The notes beneath the pieces were generated by a model, which saw nothing but the letters and a program-made list of their open reading frames with translations, had not been told where the DNA came from and did no database searches. This document shows, piece after piece, positions 57,706-64,000 of a DNA stretch of 64,000 bases (within the stretch, counting starts at the first letter, position 1; each line of letters starts with the position of its first letter). The DNA comes from Pseudodonghicola flavimaris (GTDB lineage: Bacteria > Pseudomonadota > Alphaproteobacteria > Rhodobacterales > Rhodobacteraceae), in assembly GCF_030164425.1 (NCBI RefSeq), contig NZ_JASNJD010000014.1:1-64000 (forward strand), in the 5' to 3' direction. Made by a program: the position numbers and the translations under genes.

Positions 57706-59069
57706 TGTGGCCATCCAGCCTTCAGGTGCGGCTCGGCTTGTCACTCGGCCTTGTGCTGACGATCCTCTGGCTCGCCGCCGCCACGGTTACCGCGGTGATC
57801 GTTCGGGGCGAGATGGACGAGGTCTTTGACAGCGCCCTGCGTGAAACCGCCGAGCGCATCCTGCCGCTGGCCGTGACCGACATCGTCGGGCGGGAAGATC
57901 AGGGTGTGACGCAGCGCCTCGCGCCGATCCGTGAGCATGACGAGTTCTTCACCTACATCGTACGCGATGCCGAGGGACGCATCCTGCTGCAATCCCATGC
58001 GGCGGACCCTGCCGTGTTCCCTCCATACGATGGGCCGGGATTTAGGCAGAACGCCACACATCGCCTCTACAGCGACGCCGCACTCCAGGGGACGATCAGC
58101 ATCACCGTGGCCGAACCGTTGGCGCATCGCGCATCGGTTGCTCGGGAAATCCAGATGGGCCTCGGCCTGCCGCTGCTGGTCGTGCTGCCGTTGGCGCTCG
58201 CGTCGATTATTCTCGCTGTGCGCTTTAGCCTCGCCCCTCTCCATCGGTTCCGTACGCGGCTTGAAGCGCGCGGCGTGCGCGACCTGTCAGAAGTACCCGC
58301 GGCCGACCTGCCGACGGAAATCGGACCGCTGGCCGCAACCTTGAACAACCTTTTGGCTCGGTTGCGCGACGCGTTCGAGGCTGAGCGAAGTTTTGCAGCC
58401 AATGCAGCTCATGAACTAAGGACACCGTTGGCGGGCGCTATCGCCCAGGCGCAGCGACTGCGATCAGAGACCAAAGATCCGACCATCGAAGCGCGCGCCG
58501 CCGAGATCGAGGCGACGCTCAAGCGTCTCACTCGGCTGTCCGAGCGTCTCCTGCAGCTTGCGCGGGCGGAAGGCGGTAGACTTCGGATGGACCAGAGCGC
58601 TGATGTCAGAACCATCACTCGGGTCGTGGTGGAAGATATTGCGCGCAGCACAGAGAACGGGCGCCTTATGTTGAACTTGCCGGACACGCCTGTCTTGTCT
58701 GATATCGACCCCGACGCATTGGGAATTCTGTGCCGGAATCTGGTGGAAAACGCCCTACGCCACGGGGCGCAGAATGCCCCAGTCGCGGTTACACTCACGA
58801 GCGAGGGGCAGTTGATCGTGGCAAACGAGGGCCCCGCGGTAGCAACCGAAACACTCAAACGCCTGACAGGGCGCTTCGAGAGGGCAGATGCAAACACTGA
58901 TGGTAGCGGGCTTGGCCTCGCTATCGTTGCAGCCATCGCAGAACGGATCGAAACCTCTCTCTTGCTCCAGTCACCACGTCCCGGTGAAACTTCTGGATTT
59001 CAGGCATCCGTCAGATTGCCAACAGATGCTCCTAATGCCCGTGTGAAAGATCGGGAGCATTGGCCTTGA
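57702..59069 (+). CDS. Sensor histidine kinase
   Basis: 455 aa. Membrane helices at 12-34 and 153-175 enclose a periplasmic sensor of about 115 residues; HAMP-like region follows. H-box ANAAHELRTPLAGAI has H237; N-box LVENALRHGAQN and G-box DGSGLGLAIVAAIAERI are complete. QseC/PmrB-like layout. The periplasmic domain has no clear metal motif. Ends the block; the next 180 bp are AT-rich with no gene. Confidence 0.92.
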   Translation: MMWPSSLQVRLGLSLGLVLTILWLAAATVTAVIVRGEMDEVFDSALRETAERILPLAVTDIVGREDQGVTQRLAPIREHDEFFTYIVRDAEGRILLQSHAADPAVFPPYDGPGFRQNATHRLYSDAALQGTISITVAEPLAHRASVAREIQMGLGLPLLVVLPLALASIILAVRFSLAPLHRFRTRLEARGVRDLSEVPAADLPTEIGPLAATLNNLLARLRDAFEAERSFAANAAHELRTPLAGAIAQAQRLRSETKDPTIEARAAEIEATLKRLTRLSERLLQLARAEGGRLRMDQSADVRTITRVVVEDIARSTENGRLMLNLPDTPVLSDIDPDALGILCRNLVENALRHGAQNAPVAVTLTSEGQLIVANEGPAVATETLKRLTGRFERADANTDGSGLGLAIVAAIAERIETSLLLQSPRPGETSGFQASVRLPTDAPNARVKDREHWP

Positions 59070-59249
59070 AGTCTGACGCATCACCGGCGACGTCATAGTT
59101 TGAAGAAAATCGCAGAAACGTAGGAAAGCTTTCTGATAGGAGAGCTATTTTCTTATATTTTTTATGTACTTAGGGCTGCTCTGTAGAGCAGGCCATCTAT
59201 CGGCGATAGCCGTTTTTGCGCCAAGCCCTCGGGAAGTGAGGCCGAAGCC

Positions 59250-59414
59250 TCACCCGAAGGGATCGTATTCCGAGACGATCACGACCTCGTCGCCGTCGAT
59301 TTCATCGGCGGGGACGGCGCCGAAGGTTCCATCCCCAGCCTGGAAGACGACGATCGAGACCATGAGCGTGGTAGCGAGGGAGGCGGCGAAGGCGTGTGCA
59401 TCTTTGCGGGACAT
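59250..59414 (-). CDS. Small membrane-anchored or secreted protein
   Basis: 54 aa from ATG MSRKDAHAFAASL with AGGAG upstream. One hydrophobic stretch (FAASLATTLMVSIVVFQAG) followed by an acidic tail with GDEVVIVSEYDPFG. The frame extends further upstream but without ribosome site. It is probably a plasmid-backbone gene next to the parB region. Function unknown. Confidence 0.6.
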   Translation of the reverse strand: MSRKDAHAFAASLATTLMVSIVVFQAGDGTFGAVPADEIDGDEVVIVSEYDPFG

Positions 59415-59423
59415 CTGTTTGGC

Positions 59424-59464
59424 TCCTGTCTGGGAGGCGGGGGACCATCCCCCGCGCGACAGGA
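59424..59464. repeat. Nested hairpin in the 59415-59801 gap
   Basis: TCCTGTC (59424-59430) pairs with GACAGGA (59458-59464) around an inner stem GCGGGGGA (59437-59444) / TCCCCCGC (59448-59455). The 387-bp gap has no supported gene. A second GC-rich dyad (GAGGCCCG / CGGGCCCCTC, 59762-59787) lies at its other end, after the 157-aa gene. Confidence 0.65.
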
Positions 59465-59761
59465 CCTCGAAGGCCCGAATACTGGCTGACATCACCGGGT
59501 GCGTTCGCCTTGTCCGAATCCGCCCGGCGGCACGGGCTTGCCCGTAGTCCGACCCCTCGCGGGTTGATCTCGAAGACAGGATTCGGGCCAAGGAAGGGAA
59601 TGGCGAGCGGGGGATGGTGCCCTGCCGACTGGAGCCGGTTATCCCGCTGATGCTTCTAACGCCGCCAGCCTCCCGGGCAGGCTCTTGGTTGAAGACGTCC
59701 TTCCTTGGGGATGGTTCCTTTGGCGCCCCGCGAACTCAAAGGACAAGGTTGTGATGGTTGA

Positions 59762-59787
59762 GAGGCCCGCGCTTGGACGGGCCCCTC
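59762..59787 (-). terminator. GC-rich hairpin downstream of the 157-aa gene
   Basis: GAGGCCCG (59762-59769) and CGGGCCCCTC (59778-59787) form a stem with one bulged base, 15 bp beyond the stop. No U-tract, so the call is tentative. Confidence 0.4.
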
Positions 59788-59801
59788 GGTTTCAGTTGGG
59801 C

Positions 59802-60275
59802 TCAGGCGGCCAGGTCCGCGCCCCCTGCCCTTTCGCTATTTTCATCGCCGACGATTTCGAGCCGCGCATTGCTGTATCCTTCCTTGGCGATCCAAAGCTC
59901 TGCCGCGGTGATGGATTCCGCCAGATGCAGCAGCTCCGTGTTGCCGCCGAAGTCGAGAAGCACGCGCACTTGGCCGGGCTTCGGTTCTTCGGCCACCTCG
60001 AAGACGAGGGCGCTGTCAGCAGAATGGCTGCGCATGATGGTGACGAGGATCACCCCGTCCGAGGAGAAGTTGCCCTCATGTAGCGTGAAGGAGGCTGGTG
60101 CCGTCCAGGTCGTATAGACCCGGGGAGGCTCCTTCTTCACGAGACGGCCGACGCCGTTCGATCGCTCCCAGGCGGCAAGCTTCTTGGTGAAGCGTGCCGG
60201 TGGCTTCGGACTGCCGTCGGTGTAGCGAATGAGCGCCCCAAGGGGCGCGGTGTCGATGATGGTTGTTGCAGACAT
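59802..60275 (-). CDS. Hypothetical plasmid protein next to parB
   Basis: 157 aa, GAGGA before the ATG. Sequence features: RFTKKLAAWERSNGVGRLVKKEP near 30-50, FTLHEGNFSSDGVILVTIMRSHS, and an acidic tail. No domain recognised. It lies directly downstream of parB (100 bp) with its own dyad-containing leader, and the mix of beta strands suggests a small globular protein. Function unknown. Confidence 0.72.
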   Translation of the reverse strand: MSATTIIDTAPLGALIRYTDGSPKPPARFTKKLAAWERSNGVGRLVKKEPPRVYTTWTAPASFTLHEGNFSSDGVILVTIMRSHSADSALVFEVAEEPKPGQVRVLLDFGGNTELLHLAESITAAELWIAKEGYSNARLEIVGDENSERAGGADLAA

Positions 60276-60288
60276 GATTCCTCATTCC

Positions 60289-60308
60289 GAATGCGAGTAA
60301 TCGCATTC
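60289..60308. promoter_or_regulatory. Perfect inverted repeat in the leader of the 157-aa gene
   Basis: GAATGCGA (60289-60296) and TCGCATTC (60301-60308) with a 4-nt loop lie just upstream of the ribosome site, beside an AT-rich promoter-like stretch (60309-60335). May be an operator or an RNA hairpin. Confidence 0.55.
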
Positions 60309-60341
60309 ATCTTATTGATATTGTTACGTTATAGGGTGATT

Positions 60342-60362
60342 GGGGGCGGAATCTCCGCCCCC
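60342..60362 (-). terminator. Hairpin after parB
   Basis: GGGGGCGG (60342-60349) and CCGCCCCC (60355-60362) form a perfect 8-bp stem 12 bp past the parB stop on the minus strand. Confidence 0.55.
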
Positions 60363-60374
60363 CGCTGGATCACG

Positions 60375-62558
60375 TTATTCCGCGGCCAGCATCGACGCGC
60401 CTTGAGCAGGCAGGTCATCCGTCAGGAATGCAGGAAGGTCAGCCTCACTGACGCTGTCAGCCAGTTCGGCATCGACATCCGGCCCCTGCCCTTCGGCACG
60501 GTCCTCATCGTCCAGCGCCACGAGATCGTTCCGGCGCAGGACCTCGGGCAACCAGCCGCTGCCCTTCAGCAAGCGCTCGGCTTCACTGGCCATCTCGCCT
60601 TTCTTCAGGTGATCGAGGAGCTGGGCAGTCCCCTCCCCTTTCGCTTCGCGCACGGCCTCGAGGATGCGGGCCTTGGGCACGCGGTTGAGATAGGTGTCGA
60701 CCGTCGGCTCCCAGCCCGCCTCGACCATGTCGAGATCTGTGGCACGCGCCACGAAATCGGAATGCGCCATCCGCCGGGTCAGACCGCCTGCGGAGATGCC
60801 TGCCCCGTATGGGTTCACCTTCTCATGCAGCGCGTTGACGCCGAAGCTGAGGCAATGCGCCAGCAAGGCCAGCCGACTGCTTTGGTCGAGGACCGTCAGA
60901 TAGGCCCAAAGTGCCGCATCATCGCCAAGCGGCAGATCGGCTTCCCATTCCGCATGACGCTCGTCGACCAGCTTCGCCACCACGCTATCCTTGAGATCGG
61001 GCGCCTGCGCCGACATGTAGACCGGACGCACGGATGCCTCGAGACAGCTGCCCGAAGCAGAGGAGGTGCGGAAGGTGTCCGTCACCAGCTTCAGAAGCAG
61101 CAGCGTCAGCGCGACATCCGGCGAGCGCCCGATCGCTTCACGTAGCGCCAGCGTCCGATGGGCCGTCAACTCCATGACCAACCGCTCGGGCAGCGGCTTC
61201 AACGCCCCGTCGTCCTCATCCTCCGGCAAGTCAGCTCCGATCGGCTGGCCACCCGACGTGATGACGGTGCCGCCATGAGCAGCACTGCCAAGGCCATCGG
61301 TGAGATCACGACCATCCCCCTGCCCCGCCGCCGCAGGATCAGTACCATCCTGGACCGCGGTCTCCTCAACGGGCTCATCCTCTGGGCGCACATAGCCGCG
61401 ATAGACTGCCAGCGCGCCGTAGCGGTCGAGCGTGACGAACGACCCTGCCCGTCCGATTTCCAAGGGATCGAAGATCAATGGCCGGGTCTCGATCTTTTCC
61501 ATCTCCGTTTCCAACACGCCAAGCCGCGTGTCGACCTCGTCGGGGATTTCATCCTGACCCGCGTATTCCTCTTCCAGCGCCCTATACTCGGCGAGCAGCT
61601 TGGCATGGGCCGCACCTTCGTCATCCGTCATCGGCGCCGGATCGCCAGACAAGGACCGCAGACCGTGGCTGTAGCCGTAGGGCAGGTCAAGCGCGACATC
61701 GATCCACTTCCAGCCCTCAACCGCAACCGTCTCAGCCTCGGCCTGGAGTTTTTCCGTCACCAGCCGATCGAGCAGGGCAGGGTCCTCGAGCCAGCCACCG
61801 TCATCGCCTTGGAAGAGGTCATGCAGCATCGTGCCGCCCGCCGCTTCATAGGCCTCAACACCCACAAAGGCCGCGCGTCGGTCGGACGCTCGGACCGAGG
61901 TCTCGGTCAACATGCGCCGGATCTGGAATGGCTCCTTGTTCCAGGATGAATGAATCACATCCCAAACCTGAACCTGACGCGCGTGATCGGGGTTCACGGT
62001 GAAGGCCATGAGTTGCTCCAGCGTCATGCCATCCTCGGCATAGACCTCAAGCAGGGCAGGGGCGACGGAGGCGAGTTTCAGGCGCTGCTTCACGATCTGC
62101 GGCGTTACGAAGAAGGCCGCAGCGATCTCTGCATCGCTCTGACCCTTGTCGCGCAGGGACACAAACGCGCGGAACTGGTCGAGCGGGTGCAGGGCGACGC
62201 GCTGCATGTTTTCCGCAAGGGAATCGTCCTCGGCGAGGATGTCGGACGCAGCATCGCGGACGATGCAGGGAATGGGCGTGGTCTTCGCCAAGCGTTTCTG
62301 CTTCACCAGTAAAGACAAGGCTTGGAACCGCCGTCCACCGGCCGGGATTTCGAACTTGCCGGTCTCGGTACCATCGTCAGCCACGACGGGCCGCACGCTC
62401 AGGCTTTGCAAGAGACCGCGGCGGGCGATATCTTCGGCCAGTTCCTCGACCGACACGCCAGCCTTGATGCGCCGCACGTTGGACTGGCTGAGCACCAGCT
62501 TGTCGAAAGGGATATCCCGTGAAGGGGACAGGGTGATTTTCTGGACAGCTTTGGTCAT
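60375..62558 (-). CDS. Large ParB/RepB-like protein
   Basis: 727 aa from ATG MTKAVQKITLSPSRDIPF (GGAGA upstream), more than twice the size of classical ParB. The N-terminal ParB domain is clear: LVLSQSNVRRIKAGVSVEELAEDIARRGLLQSL in pattern and the CTP-binding motif region IPAGGRRFQAL at 72-80. A KorB-like HTH follows (DAEIAAAFFVTPQIVKQRLKLA near 155). The long C-terminus is unlike true ParB and of unknown role. Known as a plasmid-backbone protein in this group; it may silence or regulate genes rather than segregate DNA. Confidence 0.87.
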   Translation of the reverse strand: MTKAVQKITLSPSRDIPFDKLVLSQSNVRRIKAGVSVEELAEDIARRGLLQSLSVRPVVADDGTETGKFEIPAGGRRFQALSLLVKQKRLAKTTPIPCIVRDAASDILAEDDSLAENMQRVALHPLDQFRAFVSLRDKGQSDAEIAAAFFVTPQIVKQRLKLASVAPALLEVYAEDGMTLEQLMAFTVNPDHARQVQVWDVIHSSWNKEPFQIRRMLTETSVRASDRRAAFVGVEAYEAAGGTMLHDLFQGDDGGWLEDPALLDRLVTEKLQAEAETVAVEGWKWIDVALDLPYGYSHGLRSLSGDPAPMTDDEGAAHAKLLAEYRALEEEYAGQDEIPDEVDTRLGVLETEMEKIETRPLIFDPLEIGRAGSFVTLDRYGALAVYRGYVRPEDEPVEETAVQDGTDPAAAGQGDGRDLTDGLGSAAHGGTVITSGGQPIGADLPEDEDDGALKPLPERLVMELTAHRTLALREAIGRSPDVALTLLLLKLVTDTFRTSSASGSCLEASVRPVYMSAQAPDLKDSVVAKLVDERHAEWEADLPLGDDAALWAYLTVLDQSSRLALLAHCLSFGVNALHEKVNPYGAGISAGGLTRRMAHSDFVARATDLDMVEAGWEPTVDTYLNRVPKARILEAVREAKGEGTAQLLDHLKKGEMASEAERLLKGSGWLPEVLRRNDLVALDDEDRAEGQGPDVDAELADSVSEADLPAFLTDDLPAQGASMLAAE

Positions 62559-62649
62559 CAGATCTTCTCCACGACGGGCGTCGGAAGCCACTCTCCCGAT
62601 CTCACTTCCCGTCACCCTCAAACCAACACTCCTTTCCCTCTCACGATCG

Positions 62650-62669
62650 TTCTTGACCGCGGTCAAGAA
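62650..62669. promoter_or_regulatory. parS-like palindrome, left copy
   Basis: A perfect 20-bp palindrome with core CTTGACCGCGGTCAAG, 2 bp past the repC stop. The 18-bp core is repeated on the other side of repC at 63981-63998. Alphaproteobacterial RepB/ParB proteins bind such palindromes near repC. Confidence 0.75.
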
Positions 62670-62671
62670 GT

Positions 62672-63805
62672 TCATGTGGGAGCAAGTTGTGTGCGTAGGA
62701 TCGTTTCGAAATAGGCGTCAGGGTGTTTGATCGTGTCTGCTCTTGCTATCAGGTAGTCGAAGACGAGAAGCAGTTTTCCCGCGCCAGCTTTCTGGATGCC
62801 ATACCGAAGTTCGTCTTGGCTTATTCTAAGCAATCGACCGAGGTCGTATAGAATGCGGGTAAGGGCTTCTCCTGTCCGTGGCGGTTCTGGGAAAAATCCT
62901 GCAACATGGGTGAAATCTTCCCATGCCATGCGTGCTGGGTCTCGGTTCATCGTCGGTTTGGTTTTTGTGGTTTGTTCACTGCGATTGACCGTAGAGTGAG
63001 CAATCTTTTTAATATCTTTTTTTATAGACTCTATGTGCCGGACATTTTGTCCGTTTGTGGCGGGCAGATCGTTGGATTCTGGTGCATAAGGTCGGTGTTC
63101 GATAGCTTGTAAATTATCTTCGGAACCAGCTTTTTCTGCAGCATGGTGTTCACCGTAGCTTGCGTCAGTATCGGCTCCGAGGGCTCTAAGTTCCGAGATA
63201 ACGCTCAGGACTGCATCAACGGTTAATGTTGCTCGACGCAGGACATTTCTGATCATGTTGAGGGTAGAGAGCTTTGCTTCGTCGAAGCGTGTCTGTTGGA
63301 GTAGCGAAGCTCGTAGGGCCAACGCCTCAGCCTTCAGTGAGCGCAAGCGCTCGCGTTCTTCGGTGAGTTGCAAGGCTTGCGTCGCGAGCGAGCCGTACCT
63401 CTGGATCAAGGGCTTCAGGTCGATGCCAAAGGCATCTCTGATAACGCCTCCATACCGCAGCGGAAAGCGTTTGCCATTTGCTGAGTTCTTGCGTTCGATT
63501 AGTTCAGCAGCTGAGAGGCGTCCCAAGCTGCGTCGAAGTGTTCTCTCATCGAGTCCATTTGCGCGCTCTGACAGAGAAGCGTTCGACGGGAACACGACAG
63601 TGAGCGTAAGTCGCTGGCTGTCCTGAATCTCACGTTCTTTGCGGGGTAGGAAGCTAATGAGCGCGGTCAGAACGGCGAGGTCATTGGTTGTGAGACCGAG
63701 CTCCTTCCTCAGTACGCGAACTGGGCCCAGAAGCTCGTAGGGGTTAGGGCAGGGCAGAGATATCCGTTCCGCCAGGGCGGTCGTTGTTTCAGTTGCATGT
63801 CTCAT
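62672..63805 (-). CDS. repC: RepC-type replication initiator
   Basis: 377 aa from ATG MRHATETTTALAERIS; an upstream in-frame ATG at 63877 falls in the ctRNA region. RepC landmarks: GPVRVLRKELGLTTNDLAVLTALISFL in pattern (ELGLTTNDLAVLTALISF), PSNASLSERANGLDERTLRRSL (winged helix) and RFPLRYGGVIRDAFGIDL. It initiates replication at an origin inside its own gene. RepA and RepB would be expected just beyond the right edge. Confidence 0.93.
   Translation of the reverse strand: MRHATETTTALAERISLPCPNPYELLGPVRVLRKELGLTTNDLAVLTALISFLPRKEREIQDSQRLTLTVVFPSNASLSERANGLDERTLRRSLGRLSAAELIERKNSANGKRFPLRYGGVIRDAFGIDLKPLIQRYGSLATQALQLTEERERLRSLKAEALALRASLLQQTRFDEAKLSTLNMIRNVLRRATLTVDAVLSVISELRALGADTDASYGEHHAAEKAGSEDNLQAIEHRPYAPESNDLPATNGQNVRHIESIKKDIKKIAHSTVNRSEQTTKTKPTMNRDPARMAWEDFTHVAGFFPEPPRTGEALTRILYDLGRLLRISQDELRYGIQKAGAGKLLLVFDYLIARADTIKHPDAYFETILRTQLAPT
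63001..63035. other. AT-rich segment inside repC, candidate oriV
   Basis: A local run of A/T (ATCTTTTTAATATCTTTTTT and on) encodes the Lys-rich SIKKDIKKIAH segment of RepC. In repABC replicons the origin lies in such an AT-rich part of repC. Position and composition fit; RepC-binding repeats were not identified. Confidence 0.5.
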
Positions 63806-63848
63806 GGTGTTTCGGAAGAAAAAGCTTCCCCGTTCACCGCGAGCGGTG

Positions 63849-63877
63849 TTGAAATCGATTCGTTTTTGGGGTATCAA
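63849..63877 (+). promoter_or_regulatory. Promoter of the ctRNA candidate
   Basis: TTGAAA (63849-63854), 17-bp spacer, TATCAA (63872-63877): a near-consensus promoter on the strand opposite to repC, with expected start near 63884. Confidence 0.65.
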
Positions 63878-63883
63878 TCAGGT

Positions 63884-63940
63884 GTCGAGACTGATTGAGG
63901 CCCTTCGGAAGCATCGCTTTCGGGGGGTCTTTCTTTTTCT
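63884..63940 (+). ncRNA. Countertranscript RNA (ctRNA/inc) candidate antisense to the repC leader
   Basis: About 57 nt from the predicted start to a strong terminator: CCCTTCGGAAGC (63901-63912) and GCTTTCGGGGGG (63916-63927) pair fully if G-U pairs are counted, followed by TCTTTCTTTTTCT. A hairpin CAATCAG (63875-63881) / CTGATTG (63891-63897) precedes it. Known: repABC plasmids encode a short antisense RNA here that lowers RepC synthesis and sets incompatibility. Confidence 0.68.
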
Positions 63941-63978
63941 AGCCGGTCCTCCTTTCGTTTTCTGCTCGTTGCTTTTGA

Positions 63979-64000
63979 TGTCTTGACCGCGGTCAAGACA
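63979..64000. promoter_or_regulatory. parS-like palindrome, right copy
   Basis: A 22-bp perfect palindrome reaching the window edge, sharing the 18-bp core TCTTGACCGCGGTCAAGA with the copy at 62651-62668. It lies 174 bp upstream of the repC start. Confidence 0.75.

Overview
The window looks like a large piece of an alphaproteobacterial (probably Rhodobacterales/Roseobacter-group) plasmid or chromid. The evidence is a high-GC sequence, a RepC-family initiator at the right edge flanked by two copies of a long palindrome (parS-like), a RepC/RepB-spacer countertranscript RNA candidate, a very large ParB-like protein, a VirD2-type relaxase with MobC and a TraG/VirD4 coupling protein, a VirC1/VirC2-like pair, a plasmid SSB, and many plasmid-type hypothetical genes. 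The genus cannot be fixed from sequence reading alone. I saw no rRNA or tRNA genes, CRISPR array, integrase or insertion sequence.

Layout. (1) 0.2-6.0 kb: a type III CBASS anti-phage operon (CdnC-like nucleotidyltransferase, HORMA, TRIP13-like ATPase, an unusual SLOG/STALD plus deoxyribosyltransferase-like effector, Cap18-type exonuclease). It is divergent from a fused HTH-ImmA/IrrE metallopeptidase plus PIN gene, with shared operator-like repeats between them. (2) 6.1-13.3 kb: mobilisation block (coupling protein, relaxase, MobC, a structured non-coding region that is the best oriT candidate, VirC1/VirC2-like pair). (3) 13.4-23.5 kb: second defence island: Fic protein, then a type I restriction-modification operon whose hsdS and hsdR are separated by an AbiF/AbiD-type gene, preceded by a structured non-coding segment, and a GIY-YIG nuclease. 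(4) 23.5-39.4 kb: plasmid backbone, almost all on the minus strand: WGR, DUF2493, Toprim primase-like, a giant methylase/strawberry-notch helicase, AbiE toxin-antitoxin, several small uncharacterised proteins, RadC, DUF932, SSB, H-NS. One 98-aa gene has an alphaproteobacterial LexA box inside its promoter.

(5) 39.5-59.1 kb: chromosome-like cargo: MurJ flippase, SLC13 permease, a sulfate ABC transporter operon with an Rrf2 regulator, an Lrp regulator, then a metal/redox block (VIT-type transporter, P1B ATPase, ApbE flavin transferase, PepSY-flavoreductase, DUF2271, Asp-rich secreted protein, ferric-reductase-like protein, PepSY protein and a two-component system). Repeated half-sites in two promoters suggest the two-component system controls this block. 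(6) 59.2-64.0 kb: replication/partition end: small hypotheticals, large ParB, RepC with an AT-rich internal segment, ctRNA candidate and two parS-like palindromes.

Taken together, the element appears mobilisable, carries stacked phage-defence systems (CBASS, type I RM, AbiF, AbiE, Fic) and brings sulfate uptake and metal/redox functions to its host. No T4SS pilus or channel genes other than the coupling protein are in this window.
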